Assembly: GCF_904846215.1 (NCBI RefSeq)
Contig: NZ_CAJGZK010000006.1
Location: 1-64,000, forward strand
Direction of reading: 5' to 3'
Length of the DNA: 64,000 nucleotides
Source: Psychrobacter glacincola
GTDB lineage: Bacteria > Pseudomonadota > Gammaproteobacteria > Pseudomonadales > Moraxellaceae
In this document: piece after piece, positions 1 to 8,683 of the stretch
Numbering within the stretch: position 1 is the stretch's first letter
Layout of the letters: every line of letters starts with the position of its first letter
Made by a program: the position numbers and the translations under genes
The notes under the pieces: generated by a model
What the model was told of the DNA's origin: nothing
Databases searched by the model: none
Seen by the model: the letters and a program-made list of their open reading frames with translations, nothing else

Positions 1-201
1 AAGACAAGACATACAAGCGCTTATCGAAGATGCAGAACATACCATTTTATGGCTTCCACCTTATAGCCCAGATTTAAACCCTATTGAGCAAGTCTGGGCT
101 TGGGTTAAACGCAAACGTAAAGAGTGGCGTCTAGATTGTATCGATACTTTGTTCTTTTATTTCCTCTGGCTATGTGGCAGTTTTTAAGTTCGTTGACTAT
201 A
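1..201 (+). mobile_element. Right end of an IS630-like insertion sequence
   Basis: The window opens inside an insertion sequence whose transposase stops at 187. The terminal sequence runs about 14 bases further, to a GACTATA at 195-201. Read inward on the other strand, the end is TATAGTCAACGAACTTAAAA. IS630/Tc1-type elements insert at TA, which fits the TA-rich terminus. The same TATAGT start is shared by the dispersed short elements of this window, so this IS is a candidate source of their transposase. The left end lies outside the window. Confidence 0.6.
2..187 (+). CDS. IS630-family transposase, C-terminal fragment
   Basis: This is the last 61 codons of a DDE transposase, cut by the window edge. 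The visible peptide contains LWLPPYSPDLNPIEQVWAWV, the typical IS630 motif that carries the final catalytic acidic residue (the Glu of NPIEQVW). A basic tail KRKRKEWR and a hydrophobic C-terminus follow. The transposase would cut and join the element at TA dinucleotides. Whether the gene is intact upstream cannot be seen. The family call is firm from the motif; the precise IS name is unknown. Confidence 0.85.
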   Translation, partial: RQDIQALIEDAEHTILWLPPYSPDLNPIEQVWAWVKRKRKEWRLDCIDTLFFYFLWLCGSF

Positions 202-218
202 TATGTCTACGTACTTAT

Positions 219-257
219 GCCTACGTACTTATGATGATAGTCGTAGGCATTTTTATT
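219..257. terminator. Hairpin with T-tract (possible terminator)
   Basis: GCCTACG at 219-225 pairs with CGTAGGC at 242-248, followed by ATTTTTATTTT. It lies between the IS630 end and the 3' end of the minus-strand YeiH gene. Two overlapping copies of CTACGTACTTATG precede and form the left side of the stem. Confidence 0.5.
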
Positions 258-305
258 TTCGTATAAAGAGTAAGCTGTCAGGGCATTAACCAGATAAAAG
301 AGGGA

Positions 306-1388
306 TCAGAGAAAACTGATACCGACATTGATGAGACCGCCACCGACGATCAACCATAAAAACATAATCGCGCCTAGTATTAGAGGTTTGATGCCCGCTT
401 GTTTGATGGCGCTAATATGAGTGGTTAGACCAAGGGCAAACATTGCCATCGTGAGTAGCATGTCATCAAATAAGACCATACTGTGCTCAAAGCCCACAGA
501 CATCGGTATCCAAGTATGAAGCAAGACGATTAAGATAAAGATAAAGGCGAACCATGGTACTTTGACTTGTTTGACACGGCTTATAAATGAAGCGGTTTCA
601 CCATTTTCGCTATTGCCTTTGATCAGAGCAAAAGATAATACCAGCAAGAACGGGGCGAGCATCATCACCCGAATCATTTTGGTGACGACTGCTGTGTCGC
701 CAACGTCAGCACTGACGGTATTACCAGCGACCACCACTTGCGCAACTTCATGAATGGTTGAGCCAGTATAGACGCCATAATCTTGCGCGCTGAGCCATGG
801 CTGCAACCAACCTAGATGGTAAAGAAAAGGATATAGTATCATGGCAATGGTGCCAAATACGACGACCGTTGCGACCGCGATAGTGACTTTGTGCGCTTCT
901 GCTTTGACGATTGGATTGGCGGCGATGACGGCTGCTGCGCCGCAAATACTGGCACCTGAGCCTATCAATATCGTGGTTTCTCTATCCACTTTTAATAATT
1001 TGATACCTATCCAGTAGGTGAGAAGAAAGGTTGAGGTGAGCACCAGCGCATCGCTCATCACCGCCGGCAGACCGACACTTGCTACTTGAGTTAGCGTCAA
1101 TTTAAAACCATAGAACATGATAGCGAGTCTTAAAATCTGCCCCTTAGCAAAACAGACACCTTTATTTAAACGCTCAGCAAAATTGGTATAGACCGTATTG
1201 CCAAGTATCATACCGATCAAAATCGCCAGCGTCAGTGATGACAGTCCTACGATGCGCCCATTTGTCCATGTGTTTACACTAGTATTGAGCCATAAACAAA
1301 ATAAGCTGCCAATCAGCACGACGACCAATCCTGCTAGATGGTGGCTGCGTGGAAAATAGTTGTTCACTGATTGGGTCAAGGCGTACAT
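306..1388 (-). CDS. yeiH: YeiH/UPF0324 family putative sulfate exporter
   Basis: This 360-residue polytopic inner-membrane protein has about ten hydrophobic segments. It carries family-typical stretches such as GSGASICGAAAVIAANPIVK and GSTIHEVAQVVVAG, which match the UPF0324 (YeiH, putative sulfate export) family in length and motif order. Substrate specificity is inferred from the family only. It is transcribed away from a LysR-type gene at 1601, the same divergent arrangement as yeiE-yeiH in enterobacteria, which suggests that regulator controls it. The ATG start at 1388 is followed at once by the first hydrophobic helix. Confidence 0.85.
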   Translation of the reverse strand: MYALTQSVNNYFPRSHHLAGLVVVLIGSLFCLWLNTSVNTWTNGRIVGLSSLTLAILIGMILGNTVYTNFAERLNKGVCFAKGQILRLAIMFYGFKLTLTQVASVGLPAVMSDALVLTSTFLLTYWIGIKLLKVDRETTILIGSGASICGAAAVIAANPIVKAEAHKVTIAVATVVVFGTIAMILYPFLYHLGWLQPWLSAQDYGVYTGSTIHEVAQVVVAGNTVSADVGDTAVVTKMIRVMMLAPFLLVLSFALIKGNSENGETASFISRVKQVKVPWFAFIFILIVLLHTWIPMSVGFEHSMVLFDDMLLTMAMFALGLTTHISAIKQAGIKPLILGAIMFLWLIVGGGLINVGISFL

Positions 1389-1469
1389 GACTGGCTGTCC
1401 TATTATCTATAATCGAAATAAGCATAAGCTTATGAATAAACATTATAATGCAGTGTTATCTATAATAAA

Positions 1470-1499
1470 AATAGATTAATAAGATAGGAACTATCTATT
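1470..1499. promoter_or_regulatory. Nested dyad in the yeiH-lysR intergenic region (candidate operator)
   Basis: The AT-rich 212-bp region between the divergent genes holds GATAG-GAA-CTATC (1483-1495) nested inside AATAGAT (1470-1476) / ATCTATT (1493-1499). LysR-type regulators usually bind interrupted dyads in such divergent promoters, so this is a plausible autoregulatory operator. It is inferred from position and symmetry only. Confidence 0.4.
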
Positions 1500-1600
1500 T
1501 TATAGGTTAATTAATTGGTTTTAATCCTTAGTCAAAAAGCAATCATGAAAAATATTCAAACAAACATAAGTAAGAACAGACATAAGGGATAGATGTCCTC

Positions 1601-2548
1601 ATGAAAAAAGTCGTACAGACTGTACCAAAGATTACCTTGCGGCAACTGGCAGTCTTTGTCAGTGTCTATCAGACAGGTAGCACCAACCGTGCTAGTGAAG
1701 CGCTGCATTTGTCACAATCAGCGGTCAGCAGTGCATTGACAGAACTGGAGTCAAGGTTACAGATGCCATTGTTTGAGCGAGTCGGGCGCAGACTCAATCA
1801 GCACTCCAATGCCCATCCTATTTATATACAGGCACAAGCAATCTTAGGGCAGTCGTTGACGCTTGAGCATTATCATAAATCTCAAGTAGGGCAGATTCAC
1901 ATTGGCGCAAGTACCACCATTGGTAATTATGTACTGCCGCTGCTGCTTGCCAAGCTATACGAGGCGCTGCCAGATGCGGATGTTGATATGTATATTGCCA
2001 ATACCCAAGAGGTAGTAGCAGAGATTGAGCAGTTAAATATTGATATTGCTTTGGTCGAAGGTATGCCGCGCCCAGTGGATATGAAAGTCATCGAGCAGCG
2101 CAAGTGGCGCACAGATACCTTGATGATTTTTGCGAAACATGACAGTAAGTGGTTGAAGGATGTGGCTAATTATAACGATGTTAATAAATGTTATGAGCTG
2201 AGCATTGAGCAACTGTCAATGCTGCCACTATTGGTACGAGAAGCGGGGTCGGGTACGCGGCAGATTATCGATGAGCAGTTATTGCAGCATCTGCCCAATG
2301 CTGAGGTGATTATGGCGATTCAGCAGTCAGAGGCTCTTAAGCGTATGGTCAGTGCTGATATTGGGCTTGGTTGTCTATCACAGCATGTCATTGAGGCAGA
2401 GCTTGCAACAGGGAAGCTGGTACAAGTACAAGTACAGGTAGCGGGCATTGATTTGTCACGAACATGGTGGCTGGTCTGGCACAAAGCGCGCCATCAAAGC
2501 CCGATTTGGCAGACCTTTATTGATATTATTCAAGAGGATCGTGTTTAA
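1601..2548 (+). CDS. LysR-family transcriptional regulator
   Basis: This 315-residue protein has an N-terminal winged helix-turn-helix (about residues 12-70, with ASEALHLSQSAVSSALTELE) and a C-terminal LysR substrate-binding domain (about 95-310). Length and layout are standard for the family. It is divergent from the YeiH-type exporter, so it probably regulates that gene and itself, like YeiE or CysB-like relatives; the effector is unknown. The start at 1601 follows a spaced GGGATAGATG region and gives a normal N-terminus. A dispersed repeat begins 8 bp after the stop codon. Confidence 0.9.
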   Translation: MKKVVQTVPKITLRQLAVFVSVYQTGSTNRASEALHLSQSAVSSALTELESRLQMPLFERVGRRLNQHSNAHPIYIQAQAILGQSLTLEHYHKSQVGQIHIGASTTIGNYVLPLLLAKLYEALPDADVDMYIANTQEVVAEIEQLNIDIALVEGMPRPVDMKVIEQRKWRTDTLMIFAKHDSKWLKDVANYNDVNKCYELSIEQLSMLPLLVREAGSGTRQIIDEQLLQHLPNAEVIMAIQQSEALKRMVSADIGLGCLSQHVIEAELATGKLVQVQVQVAGIDLSRTWWLVWHKARHQSPIWQTFIDIIQEDRV

Positions 2549-2555
2549 AGGTAGC

Positions 2556-2700
2556 TATAGTCAGCCCCGTATTAAAAAATATAGCGAAGCTGGGATAAAT
2601 TTTTTGTAGCCTCTGTCGGCGCAGCCACAGCAAGCAAGAAAAATTTGTACCAGTTTCGCCCTATAATAAAGTGCATTCACCTTATTTAGTATCGACTGTA
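2556..2700 (+). repeat. MITE-like element, subfamily D copy 1
   Basis: It begins TATAGTCAGC and ends ATCGACTGTA. The centre holds the family core GTAGCCTCTGTCGGCGCAGC then CACAGCAAGCAAG. The arms GCGAAGCTGGGATAAATTT and AAATTTGTACCAGTTTCGC pair with a few mismatches. It sits between the convergent lysR and universal stress protein genes. Confidence 0.8.
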
Positions 2701-2718
2701 TTAATTCTATGCTTATAC

Positions 2719-3180
2719 CTATTTATTAACTGGCTTATCAAGTCTCACAACTAAGCTGTCACAAGGCACATTTGGCAAGATATTATCTGCCGTTGCGCCG
2801 CTGAGCCAAGCTGCGATGCCATGACGTTCATGACGACCGATGACCAATAAATCAACGTCATTCTTATGGCAATAGTTGACAATACCTTCACTATTTGAGA
2901 TAGCGGTCGTCACCTCAGAGTTGACGACATGTAAGTCGTTACGATCCAAAAACTGGGCCAGTTTTGCGCGCGCTTCTTGGCAACGCTCATCATCAATCTC
3001 ATCATATAAGCTTGAGGCAGGCACCAGCTCATAGCCAAAGCCAACCATAGTATCTTTTACGATATGCAATACCGATAATTTGGAGTCAGGACGGTTATCA
3101 ACGATGCGTTTGGCTTTTTGAGCAACCACATCAGCATCAGATAGTAAGTCGGTGACCAATAAAATATGTTGGTAACTCAT
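2719..3180 (-). CDS. Universal stress protein, UspA family
   Basis: This 153-residue single-domain Usp begins with HILLVTDLLSDADVVAQKA and ends with the nucleotide-binding pattern VIGRHERHGIAAWLSGATAD, matching the G-2x-G-9x-G(S/T) signature of ATP-binding members. Such cytoplasmic proteins support survival under starvation or oxidative stress; the exact role here is unknown. The ATG is preceded by GGAAGGAGCC, a strong ribosome-binding site. It appears monocistronic, with a dispersed repeat just downstream. Confidence 0.9.
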   Translation of the reverse strand: MSYQHILLVTDLLSDADVVAQKAKRIVDNRPDSKLSVLHIVKDTMVGFGYELVPASSLYDEIDDERCQEARAKLAQFLDRNDLHVVNSEVTTAISNSEGIVNYCHKNDVDLLVIGRHERHGIAAWLSGATADNILPNVPCDSLVVRLDKPVNK

Positions 3181-3543
3181 GAGCGGCTCCTTCCTTGTGA
3201 CAGATGATTTTAACTATAGCACTACTAATGACTGCTGTTAAGTAGGCTTTGTTAAATCGGGCGTTATCTTTGTCAGCTATTCTTGATGACTTATTATTTT
3301 TCTCCACCCACTGTCTTGACTTACTAGCGTATTAGCCCCATCTACTGTCGTTAGGCAAATTCTTTTTAGCTGATAAATGCCATTCAATTCGAAGATGACC
3401 TATGAGGCTTTGATAACTTTAATTGTTTATTCAAAGCCATCTTTTTATAAATATAAATTTTACTATTTTAATTGCTGATATCGATTTCATACCTTGGTTA
3501 TTGGCTAAGATGATACTGAAGTAATTAATGCATAAGGATAACC
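3181..3543. other. Intergenic region without recognised features
   Basis: This 363-bp AT-rich gap lies between the divergent stress protein and M16C protease genes. It presumably holds both promoters. No repeat element, RNA gene or convincing operator is visible. Confidence 0.5.
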
Positions 3544-6500
3544 ATGACTGACCCGCTATTTACTGCTGATTTAACCCTACATCCTGCCTTTGAGCTGATT
3601 GAGCACCGCCATATCGATGCATTATCGATGGAGGTGCTGATCAGTCAGCATATCAAAACCGGAGCGATGCATTATCATTTGGCGCATCCAAGTGATGAAA
3701 ATGCCTTTTTGGTCGGCTTTCGTACCCAGCCAATGGATTCAAAAGGTGAGGCGCATATTTTAGAGCACGTCGCATTATGTGGCTCAAAGAAATTCCCTGT
3801 CCGTGATCCGTTCTTTTCGATGATTAAGCGCTCATTAAATACCTTTATGAATGCGATGACGGCGGCTGATTGGACAGCATATCCGTATGCCACGCAAAAT
3901 AAAAACGACTATTTTAACTTGCTTGCTGTCTATCTTGATGCGTCATTTTTCCCGAATATTCATCCGCTCGATTTTGCTCAAGAAGGAATCCGTGTTGAGT
4001 TGGACGAAAATGATAAGCCGCAGTTTAAAGGTATCGTCTTTAATGAAATGAAAGGCGCAATGAGTGGCGAGATTGACCAGTTGTATCATACGGTCGCCCA
4101 TCATTTATTCCCGACGACGACGTATCACTATAATTCGGGCGGTGATCCTGCTGATATCCCAGACTTGACTCATCATGAGCTGGTTGAATTTCATCAGAGC
4201 CATTATCATCCGTCAAACAGTGTGATTATGAGCTTTGGTAATATTCCAGTTGCTCAAACGCAAGCAAAAATTCATGACGATGCTTTGATTCAGTTTGAAG
4301 CGGGCAAAAAGCACGTCTCGCGTCCAGAGCAGCGTTTGTCTGCGCCGATTAGCGCGGTCGATACCTATACCGCTGATGAAGCGGGTCCCGATCAAACCCA
4401 TCACGTGCTTGCGTGGTTATTGCCATCGATTACCGATCCTAAGCAACGTTTGGCACTGCGTCTCTTAGAAGGCGTATTGATTGAACATGCTGGCTCGCCG
4501 CTACGTGCGTATCTTGACAGTCATCCGCTAGGCAAAGCGCCAAGTCCGTTATTGGGGCTGGATGACAGTCATTATGAGATGGTCTTTTATACCGGTTTAC
4601 GCGGTTCTAACCCTGAACATGCTGAAGCGGTAGAGCAGGGTATTATTGATTTGCTTAAAGAGGTCGCAAGCGCGCCAGTCGATGATGAAACCATTGAAAC
4701 TATCTTGCACCAAATAGAGATTGATCAGCGCCATATCGGCGGCGATAGTATGCCGTATGGTCTGAACTTGATGTTAGAAGGCTTTAGTACCGCGATTCAT
4801 GATGGCAATCCTATCGATGTGTGGGAAGTTGATGAGCACTTGCAATGGTTACGCGAGCAAGTCGTCGACGCGCAGTGGCTACCCAATCTAATTAAAACGC
4901 ATCTGTTAGATAATCAGCACCGTGTGCGTATCACAATGACGCCAGATAGCGAAAAAACAGCTCGCCTTGCGGCAGCTGAGCAGACGCGTCTTGATACCAT
5001 CGAGATGGATTTAACTGCTGATGATAAAGATATCCTTAAGCAGCAAGCGTTGGATTTGGCAGCGCGCCAAGCGGCACCTGATGATTTAAGCTTATTACCA
5101 AAAGTCGGTCTAGAAGATGTGCCAACCGATATCAGCTTTAAGCAAGGCACGCAAAAGCAGATTAATCTAAGCGGCAAAGCCAGCACGTTATTCGAATATG
5201 AAGCGGGCACCAATGGCTTGTATTATTATCAAATAATTGTACCGTTGACCGATGAGATTGGTCAGAGCCTCGTTAACAACAGCAACGAAGAGCTGCCAGT
5301 TAATGAGGTGATTAATCATCCGTTATTGCCGATCTATTTGAGCTTATTATCAGAGCTGGGTACAGATTCTCTTAGTGCTCATGAAATGCAAGCGAAGCAA
5401 GCAGCGCATTCGTCTGGTGTGACTGCTCGTATCAGCCAACGTACCAATCTCGATGACAGTCAGGCGATTAGCAGCTACTTTGTGGTAGCAACGCGTGCGC
5501 TGAATCGTAAACCTGAAGCGATTGATTTGCTGAAAGAAGTAATGGAACATAGCGTCTTTAGTGAGCATGACCGTATCAAAGAAATCTTGCAGCAGCGTCA
5601 AGCAGGCTGGCAATCAAACCTTGCCGGTTCAGGGCATTCCTATGCCATGCAAACCGCCAGTCGCGGCATGAGTCGCCAAGCGCAGCTAGAGTATGTGCGT
5701 AGCGGTTTACCTGCTTTAAATGCGCTAAAAGACTTCTTAACCCATGCCAGTAGCGATGATGCACAGTGGGATAAGCTTGCGACGAGTTTGATGGACTTAC
5801 ATCAACGTCTAATTAGTTTGCCTAAGCACGCGGTTATTATTTGTGAAGCGGAGCAAACTGAACGCTTAAGCAATTTAATCGTTGAGAGTTGGAAAGACAG
5901 TCAAGCACCAAAAATTGCAGCGCAGTTAAAAAATTCTAATGCGAGTATCGAAGCAAATATCCCAAGTGAGTTTACGGCATTATCGCTAAATGCTGCATTG
6001 AGTGGTGAAAACACAGCTGCAACAGAAGAAGTAGCCGTTGACGATTTGGCATGGCTAGTGCCGACCAACGTTTATCATAATGCCAGTGCTTATACCGTTC
6101 CTACGGCTGATCATCCTGATACGGTCGCCCTGATGGTATTAGCGCCTTACCTGCGTAATGGCTATCTACATAGCGCCATTCGTGAGCGCGGTGGTGCTTA
6201 TGGCGGCGGTGCGGGCTATGATGCCAATGCTTGCGCGTTTAAGTTCTTTAGCTATCGCGATCCACAGTGCGCTGAGACTTTTGCGCATTTTGATGCCAGT
6301 ATCGAATGGCTACTGAATGAGCCGCAAACGGATGAGCAATTAGAAGAAGCCATCTTAGGGATTATCTCAGGCATGGATAAACCTGGCTCTCCAGCAGGCG
6401 AGGCAATCAAAGCATGCTTTGCTGACTTGCATCATCGCGGCGTCGATTGGCAGCGTAAAATGCGCGCAGCAATATTGGCAGTGACGGTTGCTGACTTACA

Positions 6501-6618
6501 GCGCGTTGCCAAGCAATATTTGCAAGGGCAAAAACATGTGCGTGCGGTACTAGCGCCTTATGATAAAGAAGCCGCTGTGCAGGAGCTTGGCTTTAACGTT
6601 TGTAAAATTAAGAGTTAG
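3544..6618 (+). CDS. M16C-family zinc metalloprotease (presequence-protease-like)
   Basis: This 1024-residue protein has the inverted zinc-binding motif HILEH at residues 71-75 and a distal Glu near 168 (FNEMKG), the arrangement of insulinase/pitrilysin M16 peptidases. Its length, the N-terminal position of the motif and the C-terminal RERGGAYGGGAGYDANACAF segment (Arg/Tyr substrate-binding pair) fit the M16C, PreP-like subgroup. The family degrades short peptides in a closed two-half chamber. No signal peptide is visible, so it is probably cytoplasmic. The start has AAGGATAACC upstream. A strong terminator follows the stop. Confidence 0.9.
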   Translation: MTDPLFTADLTLHPAFELIEHRHIDALSMEVLISQHIKTGAMHYHLAHPSDENAFLVGFRTQPMDSKGEAHILEHVALCGSKKFPVRDPFFSMIKRSLNTFMNAMTAADWTAYPYATQNKNDYFNLLAVYLDASFFPNIHPLDFAQEGIRVELDENDKPQFKGIVFNEMKGAMSGEIDQLYHTVAHHLFPTTTYHYNSGGDPADIPDLTHHELVEFHQSHYHPSNSVIMSFGNIPVAQTQAKIHDDALIQFEAGKKHVSRPEQRLSAPISAVDTYTADEAGPDQTHHVLAWLLPSITDPKQRLALRLLEGVLIEHAGSPLRAYLDSHPLGKAPSPLLGLDDSHYEMVFYTGLRGSNPEHAEAVEQGIIDLLKEVASAPVDDETIETILHQIEIDQRHIGGDSMPYGLNLMLEGFSTAIHDGNPIDVWEVDEHLQWLREQVVDAQWLPNLIKTHLLDNQHRVRITMTPDSEKTARLAAAEQTRLDTIEMDLTADDKDILKQQALDLAARQAAPDDLSLLPKVGLEDVPTDISFKQGTQKQINLSGKASTLFEYEAGTNGLYYYQIIVPLTDEIGQSLVNNSNEELPVNEVINHPLLPIYLSLLSELGTDSLSAHEMQAKQAAHSSGVTARISQRTNLDDSQAISSYFVVATRALNRKPEAIDLLKEVMEHSVFSEHDRIKEILQQRQAGWQSNLAGSGHSYAMQTASRGMSRQAQLEYVRSGLPALNALKDFLTHASSDDAQWDKLATSLMDLHQRLISLPKHAVIICEAEQTERLSNLIVESWKDSQAPKIAAQLKNSNASIEANIPSEFTALSLNAALSGENTAATEEVAVDDLAWLVPTNVYHNASAYTVPTADHPDTVALMVLAPYLRNGYLHSAIRERGGAYGGGAGYDANACAFKFFSYRDPQCAETFAHFDASIEWLLNEPQTDEQLEEAILGIISGMDKPGSPAGEAIKACFADLHHRGVDWQRKMRAAILAVTVADLQRVAKQYLQGQKHVRAVLAPYDKEAAVQELGFNVCKIKS

Positions 6619-6644
6619 TAGCGTCTAATGATTATATAAAAAAC

Positions 6645-6681
6645 CGCCGCTTCCACTAAAAATAGAAGCGGCGATTTTTTT
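6645..6681 (+). terminator. Rho-independent terminator of the M16C protease gene
   Basis: CGCCGCTTC (6645-6653) pairs with GAAGCGGCG (6665-6673), followed by A and seven T residues. Confidence 0.9.
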
Positions 6682-6817
6682 GTTAATACTAAACTTCAGC
6701 ATGACCGCTTACACTCTTCCCAAGCACTAAAGTTAATGGCAATAGAGCAAAAAAGCATTGCAGTGTCAGCATAATATCCTCACCATTCGAATGAAGCAGT
6801 TAGCTTTGGACAATAAA

Positions 6818-6859
6818 AAACCGTTGATAAAATTTGAGCACGATTCTTATCAACGGTTT
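6818..6859 (-). terminator. Terminator of the zinc-ribbon Nudix gene (bidirectional)
   Basis: AAACCGTTGATAA (6818-6830) pairs with TTATCAACGGTTT (6847-6859). There is a T-run on either strand. It lies just beyond the 3' end of the minus-strand Nudix gene and also backs up the convergent protease terminator. Confidence 0.85.
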
Positions 6860-6904
6860 TTACTATTTGCTTTTGTAATGTAGCGGCTTTCGTTAGCTTC
6901 GCTA

Positions 6905-7468
6905 CTAATAGCGCTTAATGGCTTGATCTTTGCCAATGATCTCTTGATGGATAGGAAATTGATCATAACTGTCATAGTGTTGACGGTCTGCAAAATAACT
7001 TTTTAAGGTACGGCGTACCGCTTCAAAGGCAAGCTTATCCCACGGAATGTCTTCTTCTGTAAATAACGCACAATCAAGGCTTTCAGAGCCGATACCGTAA
7101 GCACCATCTTTTAGTTCGGTGACATAAATGCTATAGATTTGACCAATATCTGGAATGTCATACAAGCAATATAAATGTGGATTGATCACGACCGCGTCGG
7201 CCTCTTCAAAGCTCTCACGCGCCGCACCTTCGGCCATGGTTTCGCCATTTTCCATAAAGCCTGCAGGTAGCGTCCATAAGCCATACTGCGGCTCGATTGC
7301 GCGTCGACAGAGCAGCACCCGATGTTTATGGACGACCAGTGAGCCGCAAATGACCTTGGGGTTTTCATAATGAATATAATGACAGTTTGGGCACACCAAA
7401 CGCGGCATATTATCCGTGGCTGGTATTTTGCGTTCTGCTTCACAACCGCATTGTAGACAATAGCGCAT
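6905..7468 (-). CDS. Nudix hydrolase with N-terminal zinc ribbon
   Basis: This 187-residue protein starts MRYCLQCGCEAERKIP and has a four-cysteine zinc ribbon (CLQC ... CPNC) in its first 35 residues. The Nudix fold that follows carries the Nudix box GFMENGETMAEGAARESFEE, with the metal-binding Glu residues intact. This architecture is common among proteobacterial Nudix proteins with a NUDIX N-terminal ribbon; the substrate is probably a nucleotide diphosphate derivative but cannot be read. A longer frame opens with TTG at 7522, but ATG at 7468 has AAGG upstream and begins exactly at the ribbon, so it is preferred. Confidence 0.85.
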   Translation of the reverse strand: MRYCLQCGCEAERKIPATDNMPRLVCPNCHYIHYENPKVICGSLVVHKHRVLLCRRAIEPQYGLWTLPAGFMENGETMAEGAARESFEEADAVVINPHLYCLYDIPDIGQIYSIYVTELKDGAYGIGSESLDCALFTEEDIPWDKLAFEAVRRTLKSYFADRQHYDSYDQFPIHQEIIGKDQAIKRY

Positions 7469-7539
7469 ATCGACTGCCTTATATAGTAAAAATAGGACGA
7501 AAGAGAAATATAGTGAGTTCAATATAAAAGAGTTAGGCT

Positions 7540-7656
7540 TAGAATAGCATGATGCTGGGATGAATTTCTGTCGCTTGCTGTGCGCTTCGCACTCCAGAGG
7601 CTTGGTAAAATTTATCCCAGCAGTACTGTGTTCTTTTCAAATTGAATCGACTATAG
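7540..7656 (-). repeat. MITE-like element, subfamily D copy 2 (variant core)
   Basis: Read on the minus strand it starts TATAGTCGATTC and reaches GCTGGGATAAATTT. The divergent core GCCTCTGGAGTGCGAAGCGC then ACAGCAAGC follows, and then AAATTCATCCCAGC, which pairs with the first arm. The distal end (near 7540) is degraded and lacks a clear TATAGT. Confidence 0.7.
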
Positions 7657-7732
7657 ACTTATTTTAAGAATTACACTTTTTTGATGATAATAACAGTTGT
7701 TCTCTGAAATAGTCGTTATATAAGATAGTAGG

Positions 7733-7780
7733 GCTATCATATGTCAGAGCTATCAAAAGTCAGAGCTATCATATGTCAGA
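7733..7780. repeat. Three tandem copies of a 16-bp unit
   Basis: The unit GCTATCATATGTCAGA occurs at 7733-7748 and 7765-7780, with a variant (CAAAAG in the middle) at 7749-7764. It lies in a 533-bp non-coding stretch between the Nudix and HPP genes; no function is apparent. Confidence 0.85.
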
Positions 7781-8001
7781 GTGTGTCTGATAATAACCTT
7801 TTATCCTAAGATAGCATAAATATTCAACTCACTGGCAGTGATAATGATAACAGCATATTTTTGATTGCTTAATCGCTGTCGCTTACCTTGTATGCTAACA
7901 AGGTAGACAAAGCCTATCAGTCACACAAAGTGTATGCAGTTATCGTCAGATTACGCTAGGCTAGACTATAAGAGAATCTCTTGTATTTTAAACGGACTAT
8001 G

Positions 8002-8517
8002 TTACCAATAGCGCGGATAGTGTCTGCCACGTCCAACGTTGTTATAAATCAGCGCCACGACTACCAACGCAAGGGCACCTACTAGCGTAGGAGTAATCAA
8101 AAAATGCCACTTTACACCGCCAAGCATCACAATCAATGGATTGGAGCCTGCAGGCGGATGCGGTACTCGAAGGAGTAACATGAGAGCAATCGCTGTACCA
8201 ACGGCAAGAGACAAGCTCCACCACTCAATCCCAAATAAAGACATAAAGGCTAAGCCAGTAAAAGTGGTTATAAGATGACCGCCAACGATGTTTCTTGGCT
8301 GAGCAAAAGGGCTTTCTGGATAAGCAAAGATAAGCAGACAGCTGGCACCAAATGAGCCTAAAATCATCGCGATGTTTTGCCAATTTCCCAGTAATGCCAG
8401 TATGGCAGTGGCAAATGTCCCGCCAGTCCAAGCAATGGCAATGATGACTAACGGCAGTCTTTGCGGGCAATCATCGGTTTTACCCTGCATTTTATGTAAT
8501 GAAAAAATCTTATCCAC
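8002..8517 (-). CDS. HPP family integral membrane protein
   Basis: This 171-residue protein has four or five hydrophobic helices and the family hallmark RVPHPPAGSNPLIVMLGG, including the HPP triplet. Helices such as PRNIVGGHLITTFTGLAFMS also match the family. Some cyanobacterial and plant members have been linked to nitrite transport, but for this protein the substrate is unknown. The frame opens at a GTG (8517) with AGGAAACGCTC upstream, an acceptable start; an internal ATG at 8490 is the alternative. It is divergent from the CoA-pyrophosphatase-like gene, with no obvious operon partner. Confidence 0.85.
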   Translation of the reverse strand: MDKIFSLHKMQGKTDDCPQRLPLVIIAIAWTGGTFATAILALLGNWQNIAMILGSFGASCLLIFAYPESPFAQPRNIVGGHLITTFTGLAFMSLFGIEWWSLSLAVGTAIALMLLLRVPHPPAGSNPLIVMLGGVKWHFLITPTLVGALALVVVALIYNNVGRGRHYPRYW

Positions 8518-8683
8518 GAGCGTTTCCTAAATAATATATGAATGACACTATTGATCCATGAGGACCAATCGCAGTCGTACAATGATAAAAGACCGTGTCT
8601 GTCTTACGGTTGTCGCCAATCCGCTTGCTGCGACTATCCAATGTTTTGATGTCTAATACTGATAAAAATATAGGGCAATTATA

